NCBI GenBank assembly: GCA_017442535.1
Contig: JAFRZL010000030.1
Location: forward strand, 1-64,000
Direction of reading: 5' to 3'
Length of the DNA: 64,000 nt
Source of the DNA: Bacillota bacterium
GTDB taxonomy: Bacteria; Bacillota; Clostridia; Lachnospirales; Bianqueaceae
Shown here: in pieces, positions 27,068-35,941 of the stretch
Layout: each line of letters opens with the position of its first letter
Numbering within the stretch: the stretch's first letter is position 1
The notes under the pieces: generated by a model
What the model was told of the DNA's origin: nothing
The model's input: the letters and a program-made list of their open reading frames with translations, nothing else
Database searches by the model: none
Made by a program: the position numbers and the translations under genes

Positions 27068-28183
27068 ATGGTTAAATGGTTTAATCGCTTTTTGGCATGG
27101 GTCTCCCGCAATGCCAAAAAGCTGATTGCGCTGGGAGGGCTTGTGATTATCATCGCACTGGCTTTCCTGACGGCCTTCAGCTACGGCTATCATTTTATGA
27201 AGACGGATTCGTACGCGCCCCGCGACGAGAACGCCCGTACCATAACGGTCGAGGTTCCGCAGAGGGCAACGGTTAAAGATATCGCGAATCTGCTTGTTAA
27301 AAAAGGCCTGCTGGACGATACTTGGGAATTCCTGGTCAAGGTCAGGCTTTCCGGAGCACAGGATGATTTCAAATACGGAATCTACTATATCAGCCAGGAC
27401 GCGACGGTCGAAGAGATGATCGCCACACTGAAGGCCGGCGACCAGTCCAACGTCGTTTCGTTTAATCTGGTGCCGGGCATGACGATCGACGAACTGGCCC
27501 ATGAACTGGCCGAAGCGGATATCTGCAACGAGGCCGCCTTCAAGAAGGCCTGCAATATGACCTCCTACGCATGCTCCTTCATTAAGGATATCGAGATTTC
27601 CGATACAAGGCGATATGCTCTGGAAGGCTATATGATGCCCGGTAATTATCAGCTGATCAAAGAATCCAGCGCATCCAATGTGGTACAGGTATTCCTGGAC
27701 CAGTTTTCCATCGAATATACGGCATCTCTGCAGCAGAAGGTCGAAGAAAGCGGCTATACACTCGATGAAATCGTGACCATGGCGTCCATGATCCAGGAAG
27801 AATGCGCGGTTAAGACCGATTTTGCGATTATGTCCTCCATGCTCTATAACCGCATGAGTTTCCGTGATGATCTGCTGAACCACTGGAACATGCTCTCATC
27901 CGTACTGTATGCGCAGCACCGCAGCGAAGACGAGCTGATTTCGGTCACCGAAGTGGACAAGGGCTATGACTCACCCTACAATACCTTCCTGAATAAGGGC
28001 TTTACGCCCGGACCGATCTGCAATCCTTCCATGGACGCGATCAAGGCGGTACTGTATCCTCAGGAGACGAATTATTACTTCTACGAGATCGATTATGCAA
28101 ACCCGAATGGTGCCAGACATTTCTCGCAGACCGAAGCGGAGCATAATCTCTACCTTGAAGCCCAGAGTACGTATGGAGAATAA
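27068..28183 (+). CDS. mltG: Endolytic murein transglycosylase MltG
   Basis: 371 residues: cytoplasmic N-terminus, one TM segment at about 18-40, then a LysM-like region and the YceG catalytic domain. LEGYMMPGNYQL at 185 and GFTPGPICNP at 311 are family motifs. The catalytic Glu by alignment with E. coli E218 is E245 in ASMIQEEC. The earlier Glu of the usual EKE motif is Q243 here. MltG cuts nascent glycan strands and so limits their length. It starts 30 bases after rnj with AGGAGAGG upstream. Confidence 0.92.
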   Translation: MVKWFNRFLAWVSRNAKKLIALGGLVIIIALAFLTAFSYGYHFMKTDSYAPRDENARTITVEVPQRATVKDIANLLVKKGLLDDTWEFLVKVRLSGAQDDFKYGIYYISQDATVEEMIATLKAGDQSNVVSFNLVPGMTIDELAHELAEADICNEAAFKKACNMTSYACSFIKDIEISDTRRYALEGYMMPGNYQLIKESSASNVVQVFLDQFSIEYTASLQQKVEESGYTLDEIVTMASMIQEECAVKTDFAIMSSMLYNRMSFRDDLLNHWNMLSSVLYAQHRSEDELISVTEVDKGYDSPYNTFLNKGFTPGPICNPSMDAIKAVLYPQETNYYFYEIDYANPNGARHFSQTEAEHNLYLEAQSTYGE

Positions 28184-28853
28184 GGTGCCCCGGTCGGTGG
28201 AGGATACCGATATTCTGAATTTTATACGGGAGATCACTCCCCATGAGGAGGACGTTTTTTCCGCGGCGGAAGATCACTGCCGAGGGGATGACGTCCCCAT
28301 TCTTTCTGAAGAGCTGCAATCGCTTCTGGCGGTCCTTCTGCAGATGCATCAACCGCGGCGCATTCTCGAAGTGGGGACGGCCTATGGCTTTTCGGCGCTC
28401 TTTATGAGCCGCTTTCTGCCGGAGGATGGTGAGCTGGACACGATCGAGCGTAATCCCGTCATGTACCGCGAAGCCCGGATGCATCTGGAGGCAGCGGATC
28501 CTTTACACAGGATCCATCTGCATACCGGACAGGCAAGCGATCTGCTGCCCCGGATGAAAGGCCCTTATGATTTTGTGCTTCTGGACGCGGCAATCGGGCA
28601 GTATCCGCTTTTCTGGGAGCTGATCGAGCCGCTGCTTGCACCCCGGGCCGTGATCCTCGCCGACAATGTGCTGCATGGAGGCAGTGTGGCGAAGGATAGA
28701 TTTGAAGTGCCCCGACGCCAGCGAACCATCCATGCACGGATGCGGGATTTCCTGCGGGAAAGGCTGGAGGATCCGGCCTACCGTACGTCGCTGCTGTCCA
28801 TCGGTGACGGTGTTCTGATCGCAGTCAGAAAACAGGTTGGAAAGGAATTATGA
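28173..28853 (+). CDS. trmR: O-methyltransferase, probable tRNA 5-hydroxyuridine methyltransferase TrmR
   Basis: 226 residues of the class I SAM-dependent O-methyltransferase family 3. Motif I is ILEVGTAYGFSALFM near residue 64, and DFVLLDAAIGQYP follows. The order mltG - this gene - U32 peptidase is the same as yrrL-yrrM-yrrN/O in Bacillus subtilis. There YrrM is TrmR, which methylates ho5U34 to mo5U34 in tRNA. ATG 28173 overlaps the mltG end by 11 bases and gives a family-like start. The frame is open further upstream. Function is assigned by family and neighbours. Confidence 0.8.
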   Translation: MENKVPRSVEDTDILNFIREITPHEEDVFSAAEDHCRGDDVPILSEELQSLLAVLLQMHQPRRILEVGTAYGFSALFMSRFLPEDGELDTIERNPVMYREARMHLEAADPLHRIHLHTGQASDLLPRMKGPYDFVLLDAAIGQYPLFWELIEPLLAPRAVILADNVLHGGSVAKDRFEVPRRQRTIHARMRDFLRERLEDPAYRTSLLSIGDGVLIAVRKQVGKEL

Positions 28854-30109
28854 TGATGAGTACTGATTTGTCCATGATCCGCAAGCCGGAGCTTTTAATT
28901 CCGGCGGGCGGGCCCGAAGCCCTGCAGACCGCGGTTCTTTACGGAGCGGATGCGGTATATCTGGGCGGGCCAGCGTACGGTCTGCGCGCCAAAGCGCATA
29001 ACTTTGGCATGGACGAATTGGCTGAAAGTATTCGGTTTGCACACGCGCACGGCGTCAAGGTCCATGTAACGGTCAATATTGTAGCCCATGAAAGGCATTT
29101 CGCCGGGCTGCCCGAGTATCTGCGCGAGCTCCGCGAGATCGGAGCGGATGCCCTGATCGTATCCGACGCCGGCATCTTTATGACCGCGCGCCGGGAGATC
29201 CCGGATATGCCCCTGCATTTAAGCACCCAGGCCTCCGCGACCAATGCCGCTACCATGGATTTCTGGTACCGTCAGGGGGCCAGCCGCATCGTCGCCGCGC
29301 GGGAGCTTTCTCTGGAAGAACTGATCGAGATCCGCGGCAAGCTGGATCCCGGTCTGGAACTGGAGACCTTTGTCCATGGCGCCATGTGCATCAGTATCTC
29401 CGGACGCTGCCTGCTAAGCAATTATATGGCCGCCAAAGACGCGAATCTGGGTGAATGCGTCCATCCCTGCCGTTGGAAATATTCGCTGATGGAGGAGACC
29501 AGGCCCGGAGAATACTATCCTGTGACCGAGGACGAAGAGGGGACCTATATCTTTAACTCCAAGGATCTGTGCATGATCGAATACATTCCGGAACTGATCC
29601 GCGCGGGCATCGCGAGCTTCAAGATCGAAGGCCGCATGAAGACACCCTTATATGTTGCGATGACGGCCAAGGCATACCGGCAGGCCATTGACGATTATAT
29701 GACGGACCCGGAGCTTTACGAGAGCCGCAAACCCTATTATCTGCAGCTGCTTTCCATGGTCAGCCACCGCGGGTATAATACGGGCTTTTACTTCGGACAC
29801 CCGGATCAGAACAGCCAGATTTACGATCACAGCGATTATGAAAAAGAAGTCCTATTCGCCGCGAAAGTGTTGGGCTTGTCAGATGACGGTCTGCTGGTCG
29901 AGCAGCGGAACAAATTCAGTGCAGGGGAAGAACTGCTTGCGCTGCCGCCGCAGGGACCCGTGCTGGCACTGCCCATCCTTCAGATCCGAGACCTGGAAGG
30001 CAACATCCAGCCGAGCGCTAATCATGCCAAACAGCACCTGTATGTGGAGACGGCCTGTCCGCCGCTTCCTTCCGGGACCATTTTGATGAAACGGATTTCA
30101 GAAGAATAG
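28850..30109 (+). CDS. Peptidase U32 family protein, probable tRNA hydroxylation protein TrhP
   Basis: 419 residues with the U32 signature ETFVHGAMCISISGRCLLS near 170-190 and GECVHPCRW soon after. The N-terminal LLIPAGGPEALQTAVLYGADAVYLGG is typical. In B. subtilis and E. coli, U32 proteins of this group (TrhP) take part in prephenate-dependent 5-hydroxylation of tRNA U34, the step before TrmR. Their co-location fits one pathway. The older collagenase-type annotation is less likely here. The start overlaps the trmR stop by four bases. Confidence 0.85.
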   Translation: MMMSTDLSMIRKPELLIPAGGPEALQTAVLYGADAVYLGGPAYGLRAKAHNFGMDELAESIRFAHAHGVKVHVTVNIVAHERHFAGLPEYLRELREIGADALIVSDAGIFMTARREIPDMPLHLSTQASATNAATMDFWYRQGASRIVAARELSLEELIEIRGKLDPGLELETFVHGAMCISISGRCLLSNYMAAKDANLGECVHPCRWKYSLMEETRPGEYYPVTEDEEGTYIFNSKDLCMIEYIPELIRAGIASFKIEGRMKTPLYVAMTAKAYRQAIDDYMTDPELYESRKPYYLQLLSMVSHRGYNTGFYFGHPDQNSQIYDHSDYEKEVLFAAKVLGLSDDGLLVEQRNKFSAGEELLALPPQGPVLALPILQIRDLEGNIQPSANHAKQHLYVETACPPLPSGTILMKRISEE

Positions 30110-30129
30110 AGACGATAAAAAGGGGGATC

Positions 30130-30927
30130 ATGATGCTTGATTTAAGCAATAACGGAACAAGATTTGAAGGCCTCGCCTCTCTGTATGATCAGGCCAGGCC
30201 GGCTGTACCTTTTTACCCGGTACAGATTCTGACGCATTACCTGGGGCGCCGCCCCGGCAAGGTCGTGGACCTGGGCTGCGGACCCGGCATCTCCACACAG
30301 ATCTGGCAGGGCAATTGTGAGGAAGCCATCGGTGTGGAGCCCAATCACGATATGGTTGAGACGGCCAGGCTTAAAGAAGGCGAAGGGCTTCGCTTTATTC
30401 AGGCCTTCGGGCACGAGACAGGTCTTCCGGATCAGTCGGTGGATATCGTGGTCAGTTCACAGGCCTTCCACTGGATGGAGCCGGTATCCACCCTGGAAGA
30501 GATCAACCGGATCCTCGTGAGCGGAGGAATCTTTTCCACGATCGACTATGACTGGCCACCGGCATGCGGGTGGAAAGCGGAGCTTGCCTGCCGTGAATTC
30601 AATCGCGAGCTGATGTCCATCGATCCGACAGGCCCCAGGCAGGGGATCGTCCGCTGGAAAAAACAGGAGCACCTGAAGCATATTCAGGAGTCCGGACATT
30701 TTATCTATTGCCGTGAGATCCTGTTTGCCTCGACCCAGGTCTATTCCGCCGACCGTATGGTGGACATGGCCATGTCACACAGCAGTGCAAGCTATATCGC
30801 TGAACACTATCCGGAGCATGCTGCAGCCCAGATCCGGATTTTCCGCGACAAACTCTATGATATCCTCGGGACGGAGGAGTTCAGTACGGATATCAGCTAT
30901 CGTATGCGGATGGGGGTTAAAGGATAA
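30130..30927 (+). CDS. Class I SAM-dependent methyltransferase
   Basis: 265 residues. VVDLGCGPGIST is SAM motif I, followed by an acidic residue in GVEPN, and SSQAFHWMEP fits the small-molecule methyltransferase group that includes UbiE/Tam-like enzymes. The substrate cannot be inferred. The gene follows the U32 gene by 20 bases with AAAAAGGGGG upstream, and is followed by a MATE transporter after one base, so it is part of the same run. Confidence 0.8.
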   Translation: MMLDLSNNGTRFEGLASLYDQARPAVPFYPVQILTHYLGRRPGKVVDLGCGPGISTQIWQGNCEEAIGVEPNHDMVETARLKEGEGLRFIQAFGHETGLPDQSVDIVVSSQAFHWMEPVSTLEEINRILVSGGIFSTIDYDWPPACGWKAELACREFNRELMSIDPTGPRQGIVRWKKQEHLKHIQESGHFIYCREILFASTQVYSADRMVDMAMSHSSASYIAEHYPEHAAAQIRIFRDKLYDILGTEEFSTDISYRMRMGVKG

Positions 30928-30928
30928 T

Positions 30929-32308
30929 ATGCCTCGCCGATCCTATGAAATGAATTTGACGGAGGGGCCGATCCTGCGTAAGATCCTGATTTTCGCACTG
31001 CCTCTGGCGCTCTCCGGCATTCTGCAGCTGCTCTTTAATGCCGCAGATGTCATTGTAGTGGGACGTTTTGTCGGGAGTACAGCCCTTGCCGCAGTGGGCT
31101 CTACGGGCTCTCTGATCAATCTCCTGATCAATCTGCTGATGGGACTGTCCGTCGGAACCAATGTCTCGGTTGCCAAAGCCTACGGTGCCCGTGACTTTAA
31201 AATGGTTTCCGATTCGGTCCATACAGCCATCCTTTTATCCATCGTTTCGGGTTTCTCCATGATTCTTGTCGGTCTCTTGCTGGCGCACCGGCTGTTGGAA
31301 TGGATGGGTTCTCCGGAGACGGTTATCGATCAGGCCACACTGTATATGCAGATTTATTTTGCCGGTATGCCTCTTAACCTACTGTATAATTTCGGCAGCG
31401 CGGTTCTGAGGGCTGTCGGTGATACCAGGCGCCCGATGTTCTACCTGATCATCGCGGGTGTTGTCAATGTGATCCTGAATCTGTTCTTCGTCATTGTCTT
31501 GAAGATGGGAGTGGCCGGTGTTGCGCTTGCAACCATCATCTCACAGGGCGTGTCCGCGGTACTGGTGTTGCTGAGTCTGATGCGCTCGGACGGATGCATT
31601 CACCTTTCACTTCGTAAGCTTCGGATTTACAAAAAGCCGTTGATCGAAATGATCCGCGTGGGGCTCCCGGCCGGCCTGCAGGGAACGCTCTTTAACATTT
31701 CCAATGTACTGATCCAGTCTTCCATCAATTCATTTGGCGATATCGCGATGGCGGGGAGCGCGGCCGCAGGCAATCTTGAAGGATTTGTCTATACTTCCTC
31801 CAATGCGGTCTATCAGGCATCGCTGAGCTTCACCAGCCAGAATTACGGTGCCAGGCAGTATCGGCGTATCCGGACCATCAAGTGGGAATGTCTGATTGTC
31901 ACCGCGACAGTCAGCCTGGTTCTGGGGTCTCTGCTATTAGTGCTGGCGCCGAACCTGCTGCGGCTCTATACACAGGATCCCCATGTGATCGAATACGGCA
32001 TCCGCAAATTACGCGTGATCTGTTTCTTCTACAGCGTGTGCGGCATGATGGATGTAATGGTGGGGTGCCTGCGCGGCATCGGCTATTCGATCATGCCCAT
32101 GATCGTCTCACTCTCCGGAGCCTGCGGATTCAGAATCATCTGGATACTCACGGTCTTTGCTGCCAATCCAACCTGGGAGATCCTCTTTATGTCCTATCCG
32201 ATTTCCTGGGCGCTGACGTTTGTACTGCATTTTATCTGTCATACCATTGTTACGCGCAAAATGCCCAAAGAAGATGTCAAACAGGAGGCCACCCGTGCAT
32301 CAGCTTGA
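30929..32308 (+). CDS. MATE family efflux transporter
   Basis: About 459 residues from ATG 30929, preceded by AAAGGAT. Twelve hydrophobic segments in two halves are expected. GPILRKILIFALPLALSG near the start and NAADVIVVGRFVG are typical of the DinF/NorM-like MATE proteins, as is a similar motif at the start of the second half. These pumps expel drugs or metabolites with a Na+ or H+ gradient. A second MATE gene lies at 41529. The frame is open upstream, but that part is a shadow of the methyltransferase gene. Confidence 0.9.
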   Translation: MPRRSYEMNLTEGPILRKILIFALPLALSGILQLLFNAADVIVVGRFVGSTALAAVGSTGSLINLLINLLMGLSVGTNVSVAKAYGARDFKMVSDSVHTAILLSIVSGFSMILVGLLLAHRLLEWMGSPETVIDQATLYMQIYFAGMPLNLLYNFGSAVLRAVGDTRRPMFYLIIAGVVNVILNLFFVIVLKMGVAGVALATIISQGVSAVLVLLSLMRSDGCIHLSLRKLRIYKKPLIEMIRVGLPAGLQGTLFNISNVLIQSSINSFGDIAMAGSAAAGNLEGFVYTSSNAVYQASLSFTSQNYGARQYRRIRTIKWECLIVTATVSLVLGSLLLVLAPNLLRLYTQDPHVIEYGIRKLRVICFFYSVCGMMDVMVGCLRGIGYSIMPMIVSLSGACGFRIIWILTVFAANPTWEILFMSYPISWALTFVLHFICHTIVTRKMPKEDVKQEATRASA

Positions 32309-32972
32309 TTTTACGATTCATACCATGCAGGATCTGATCGGTGCGGTGGAACGTTTCGGCTTCCTCCCGTATTTCATCAATTCCATTCCGGGTTTTTCCA
32401 TTGAAGAACATGCGGATCCTCCCCTGTGGACCTCGGAGGGGCCGGGCCCCTGGGAATGGAAAGGCCCTGTGATCAGGCAGAGCGGCTGCGCTTACGGCAA
32501 GTTTTTCGAAAACAAAGCCGCCTATATCAGCCGCGAATGGTTCCCCGATTTTGCCAATTACAGGCGTGACGGATATGATTTCGACGCGCGCTTTGAGGAC
32601 GAACTGGCCTCGTATCAGGAAAAATATCTTTATGACCTGATCGACGCGAACGGTCCGATTCTCTCCAAAGAATTAAAAAAACGCGGCGATTACGGCAAAA
32701 ACGGCCGCAAAGGCTTTGATACCCAGATCGTACGTCTGCAGCGCGAGACCTATGTCGTGATCAGTGACTTTGTCTATATGAAGGATAAACATGGCGAGAC
32801 CTACGGATGGGGCGTCGCCGAATACGCGACACCCGAACAGCTCTGGGGAGATGATTTCCGCAGAACGGTTTACACCCGCAAGCCGGAGGAATCCTACCGG
32901 AGAATTTACCGGCATTTGCAGCAGATTCTCCCGGATGTTCCCGATCAAAATATCAGGAGCTTCCTGCATTAG
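32295..32972 (+). CDS. AlkZ-related protein
   Basis: 225 residues from GTG 32295, with AGGAGG five bases upstream and a 14-base overlap with the MATE gene. The sequence (PGFSIEEHADPPLW, GPWEWKGPVI, GKAAYISREWFPDFANYRRDG, PILSKELK, FDTQIVRLQ) matches a group of small clostridial proteins named AlkZ-related, after winged-helix DNA glycosylases of the AlkZ/YcaQ type. The catalytic role is not shown for this group. The stop codon lies in a perfect hairpin (32953-32983). Confidence 0.75.
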   Translation: MHQLDFTIHTMQDLIGAVERFGFLPYFINSIPGFSIEEHADPPLWTSEGPGPWEWKGPVIRQSGCAYGKFFENKAAYISREWFPDFANYRRDGYDFDARFEDELASYQEKYLYDLIDANGPILSKELKKRGDYGKNGRKGFDTQIVRLQRETYVVISDFVYMKDKHGETYGWGVAEYATPEQLWGDDFRRTVYTRKPEESYRRIYRHLQQILPDVPDQNIRSFLH

Positions 32973-32983
32973 GAAGCTCCTGA
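32953..32983 (+). repeat. 13-bp perfect inverted repeat spanning the AlkZ-related stop codon
   Basis: TCAGGAGCTTCCT (32953-32965) pairs perfectly with AGGAAGCTCCTGA (32971-32983) around GCATT. There is no T run, so it is more likely an mRNA 3'-end stabiliser, or a first hairpin before the real terminator at 32999-33026. Confidence 0.8.
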
Positions 32984-32998
32984 GAATGCTTCTGTTAA

Positions 32999-33026
32999 GG
33001 ACAGGCTCCGGTCTGTCCCTTTTTAT
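32999..33026 (+). terminator. Rho-independent terminator after the AlkZ-related gene
   Basis: GGACAG/CTGTCC around GCTCCGGT, then C and five T. It closes the + strand unit against the convergent DUF6062 gene, whose last codons it overlaps. Confidence 0.75.
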
Positions 33027-33748
33027 TTCTCGACAAACTGACTGTTGACCTTGAGGATGGTGCGCGGCAGAGCATCCTGACTGTTCTTCCACGGTTTGTC
33101 TTTGTAACGGTAATCGAATTTGAGAGTGAACCATTCGAGCTCGTCCGCGACGCGGTTCAGATTCTCTTTCTCCCGGGCCATCAGATCGGCACGGAATTCC
33201 TCGGCATCCTTCCCTTTCAGGTATTGATCCGTACTCTCCAGGAGCATCAGATAATGATCCAGGCAGTATCCTTTGGACGAAGCGACTTTCGCGCGGAAGG
33301 TCTGATCCTTCCTCCAGAGCATGAAGAAGGTGGAGAGGTAATGGGAGAAAGAGTTGCTGATCCGATCACAGATATAGCAGGAATCTGCCAGGCGGCTGCG
33401 GAATTTCGAGACGGGGGATTCAGCGGTCTCTTTTTTGAAGAGCCCTTTGCGGGGGCCTGCCGCCTGCTCCTTCTCAAGCAATTCGAGCTGGGTGATGCGG
33501 TGCTTCAGATGAGAATGCATCATCAGCGCCAGCCCCAGTGCATTCCCGCGCTCATAGAGCTGCAGCAGATGGAGCTTGCAAAATCCTTTTTCATTTGTAT
33601 CGCCGCGGACATCCTCCTCCATGTAGGAAGGGCTCAGCACAAAACCGATATTATCATTTTCAAGTTTGCGGTACATCGAGCAAAAAGGACATTCCGTATC
33701 GGAATCGAATCCGTCCATGACGGGGATCGTGTAGATTTCTTCTTTCAT
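33023..33748 (-). CDS. DUF6062 family protein with two CxxC...CxxH units
   Basis: 241 residues. The opening MKEEIYTIPVMDGF and the ECPFC motif match DUF6062 of Clostridia, which has no known function. Two similar cysteine units are visible: C20-x2-C23 with C57-x2-H60, and C124-x2-C127 with C162-x2-H165. Each pair (CxxC then G-F/Y-C-x2-H) looks like a zinc or other metal site. The unit is therefore duplicated within the protein. No signal peptide or TM segment is seen. It has its own - strand promoter and is convergent with the AlkZ-related gene. Confidence 0.8.
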   Translation of the reverse strand: MKEEIYTIPVMDGFDSDTECPFCSMYRKLENDNIGFVLSPSYMEEDVRGDTNEKGFCKLHLLQLYERGNALGLALMMHSHLKHRITQLELLEKEQAAGPRKGLFKKETAESPVSKFRSRLADSCYICDRISNSFSHYLSTFFMLWRKDQTFRAKVASSKGYCLDHYLMLLESTDQYLKGKDAEEFRADLMAREKENLNRVADELEWFTLKFDYRYKDKPWKNSQDALPRTILKVNSQFVEK

Positions 33749-33788
33749 GAACTGACCTCCCTTGGAGATGGAATAACTGTCTGATCAT

Positions 33789-33817
33789 ATTATAACGGAT
33801 GCGGGCCGATTTGTACA
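33789..33817 (-). promoter_or_regulatory. Promoter of the DUF6062 gene
   Basis: On the - strand: TGTACA (33812-33817), 17-base spacer, perfect TATAAT (33789-33794). The -35 box is only a partial match. Confidence 0.6.
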
Positions 33818-33835
33818 GCGCAGGGGCAAAAAAAC

Positions 33836-33864
33836 TTGCATTAAAAATACCCGTATGATATACT
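33836..33864 (+). promoter_or_regulatory. Sigma-A promoter of the ribokinase gene
   Basis: TTGCAT (33836-33841), a 17-base spacer and TATACT (33859-33864), about 38 bases before the start codon. It is divergent from the DUF6062 promoter. Confidence 0.75.
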
Positions 33865-33901
33865 GAAAGCAGAAAACAGTACGTGTCAGGAGAAATTGCC
33901 G

Positions 33902-34795
33902 ATGAGAATCCTGGACTTCGGATCCATCAATTATGATGATTTCTACCGGGTGGATCATATTGTGCAGCCCGGGGAAACGATCTCGGTGCTGGAGATCACA
34001 CACTCCTACGGCGGGAAAGGCCTGAACCAGGCCGTGGCTCTGGCGCGGGCCGGGCTTCCGGTCCGGTTTGCGGGTATGATCGGCGAGGATGGAGATGAGC
34101 TGCTTGATTACTGCAGCTCCCAGGGAGTGGACACAGGGCTTGTCCACCGCTGCACCGGCAGGACCGGCTCGACGATCATCCAGGTGGATAAAAATGCCGA
34201 GAACTGCATTCTCCTCCATGGCGGGGCCAACCGCAGAATCACACAGGGCATGATCGATGAAGTACTGGACCATTTTGAGGCGGGGGATTATCTGCTGCTT
34301 CAGAATGAAATCAGTGAACTGCCGTATCTGATCGACTGCGCCCATGCTAAAGGGATGCGGATCATCCTTAATCCTTCGCCCTGTGACGAGAGGCTTGCGG
34401 ATTGTGATCTGGGTAAAATCAGCCTCTTCATGATCAACGAAGTCGAGGGCGCACAGATGACGGGAGAGCAGGAGCCGGAGAGAATGCTTGACACCATGGC
34501 GAAGCGGTATCCTGACGCAGCCATTGTCCTGACGTTGGGTGAGGATGGTGCCGTTTATACGGATGGCCGGGAGAGAATCTTCCAGCCGGCCTATCAAGTA
34601 CCGGTCGTGGATACGACTGCGGCAGGCGACACCTTTACAGGGTATTTTATCGCAGGGGTAATTAACGGCATGACGGTCAGGGACACCATGAGGCTGGCCG
34701 CGAGAGCCGCGTCCATCACAGTCGGCCGGGCCGGTGCGGCTTTATCCATTCCGACGATGGAGGAAGTACGGGCGCTGTGCGGGGATTGCTTCTGA
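33902..34795 (+). CDS. rbsK: Ribokinase-family (PfkB) sugar kinase
   Basis: 297 residues from ATG 33902, nine bases after AGGAG. Motifs: GSINYD at 7-12, GGKGLNQA at 37-44, and the PfkB signature DTTAAGDTFTGYF at 237-249 with D243 as catalytic base. LTLGEDGA sits in the nucleotide-binding part. Ribokinase phosphorylates ribose at O5. The family also includes other sugar kinases, and no ribose transporter lies nearby, so the exact substrate is less certain than the family. Confidence 0.85.
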   Translation: MRILDFGSINYDDFYRVDHIVQPGETISVLEITHSYGGKGLNQAVALARAGLPVRFAGMIGEDGDELLDYCSSQGVDTGLVHRCTGRTGSTIIQVDKNAENCILLHGGANRRITQGMIDEVLDHFEAGDYLLLQNEISELPYLIDCAHAKGMRIILNPSPCDERLADCDLGKISLFMINEVEGAQMTGEQEPERMLDTMAKRYPDAAIVLTLGEDGAVYTDGRERIFQPAYQVPVVDTTAAGDTFTGYFIAGVINGMTVRDTMRLAARAASITVGRAGAALSIPTMEEVRALCGDCF

Positions 34796-34879
34796 TTGCA
34801 GTTTTTTTTGAAAGCCGTGTAACCTTTCCCGGGAGGAGGGTACATGATGTATGAAGACGTTATTTAGGAGGAAAGAAAC

Positions 34880-35881
34880 ATGAAAAGACAAAGAATCTGG
34901 CTGATCGGCCTTTTGATTCTGATTATGAGCTTCGTGGGATGCAGCAGCGGTTCCAAAAACAGCACGAGAGAAGATTATGCCCCCGGAGGAAATTACAATC
35001 ACAAGGTCGATTATGATAATTACGAAGCAATGCCTGCTGACATGGAGATGCCTTCCGATTCCAAGCCTGGATCCGAAAGTCCCCTGCTGCAGGGGGCCAA
35101 GATCATCTACTCGGCCAGGATCGGTGTGGAAACGACGGATTTCGCGGCTTCCATGCAGGCCGTCGAATCATTGGTGAAGGAACTGGGCGGATATTTTGAA
35201 AACTCGAACACCCAGAAATCCGGTGCCTACAGCCATGCCACCATGGTGATCCGTGTACCTGCCGAGCAGTATCAGACTTTTATGGACCGCAGCGGAGAGG
35301 TGGGACAGGTCTACAGCAGTTCCCAGGGAATTACCGATGTTACCGAATCCTATTATGATCTGGAAAACCGCATCGAGACAGCTAAGATCAAACTGAAGAG
35401 ACTGCAGGATCTGATGAAGGAAGCAACCGAAATCATCGATCTGATCGAGCTTGAGAATGCGATCTCGGACGTCGAATACCAGATCGACTACCTGACCGGC
35501 AATCTGAAATCCTATGATTCCAAGATCAGTTATTCTACCATAACGATGGAACTGAATGAAGTCAGCATTCTCCGCGGTGTCGAAAAACCTCCTGTGACCT
35601 TTGGCGAGCGTATTTCCCAGGCATGGAAGGACGGATGCGAGAACGCGGTGGAGGGTCTTCAGGACTTCTCAGTCGGCCTGGCAGAGCACTGGCTCCGATG
35701 GACGCTGATCCTTGCGGCCATCATCATCTTTATCGCGGTGATCGTACGCGCTGCCCGCGGCGGCTCCAGGAGAAGTCGTCCTGCCAGACAGCAGAATCAG
35801 GTCAAACCGCAGGCGCCCGTGGATAAGCCCGCCGAAGCGCCCGCGCAGGAAGCGGCTCCTAAGGAGGAACCCAAAGCCTGA
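34880..35881 (+). CDS. DUF4349 lipoprotein
   Basis: 333 residues with a lipoprotein signal peptide: positive start, hydrophobic core and lipobox SFVGC (C21). The DUF4349 region follows (IIYSARIGVETTDF, then RVPAEQYQTFMDR, coiled-coil-like DLENRIETAKIKLKRLQ). Near the C-terminus there is a TM segment (WTLILAAIIIFIAVIV) and a basic, Pro/Ala-rich tail. The protein is probably anchored at both ends of an extracytoplasmic domain. Its function is unknown. AGGAGG precedes the ATG. No promoter was clear in the 84-base gap. Confidence 0.85.
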   Translation: MKRQRIWLIGLLILIMSFVGCSSGSKNSTREDYAPGGNYNHKVDYDNYEAMPADMEMPSDSKPGSESPLLQGAKIIYSARIGVETTDFAASMQAVESLVKELGGYFENSNTQKSGAYSHATMVIRVPAEQYQTFMDRSGEVGQVYSSSQGITDVTESYYDLENRIETAKIKLKRLQDLMKEATEIIDLIELENAISDVEYQIDYLTGNLKSYDSKISYSTITMELNEVSILRGVEKPPVTFGERISQAWKDGCENAVEGLQDFSVGLAEHWLRWTLILAAIIIFIAVIVRAARGGSRRSRPARQQNQVKPQAPVDKPAEAPAQEAAPKEEPKA

Positions 35882-35941
35882 TCATATGAGATTCTTAAGA
35901 AACATCATTATTTCTTAGGAATGATCCTTTGATTTCTGTGA

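Noticed and set aside
25331-27883. An 850-codon open frame on the - strand, antisense to rnj and mltG.
   Set aside because: It covers conserved genes, has a His/Asp/Gln-rich low-complexity translation, and no Shine-Dalgarno or family match. It results from codon bias of the + strand genes. Similar long antisense frames over secDF (3234-4763), recJ (5289-6944) and rel (9884-10849) were rejected for the same reason.
30713-30928. A longer MATE protein starting 72 codons upstream.
   Set aside because: This part is another frame of the methyltransferase gene. The MATE family start fits ATG 30929.
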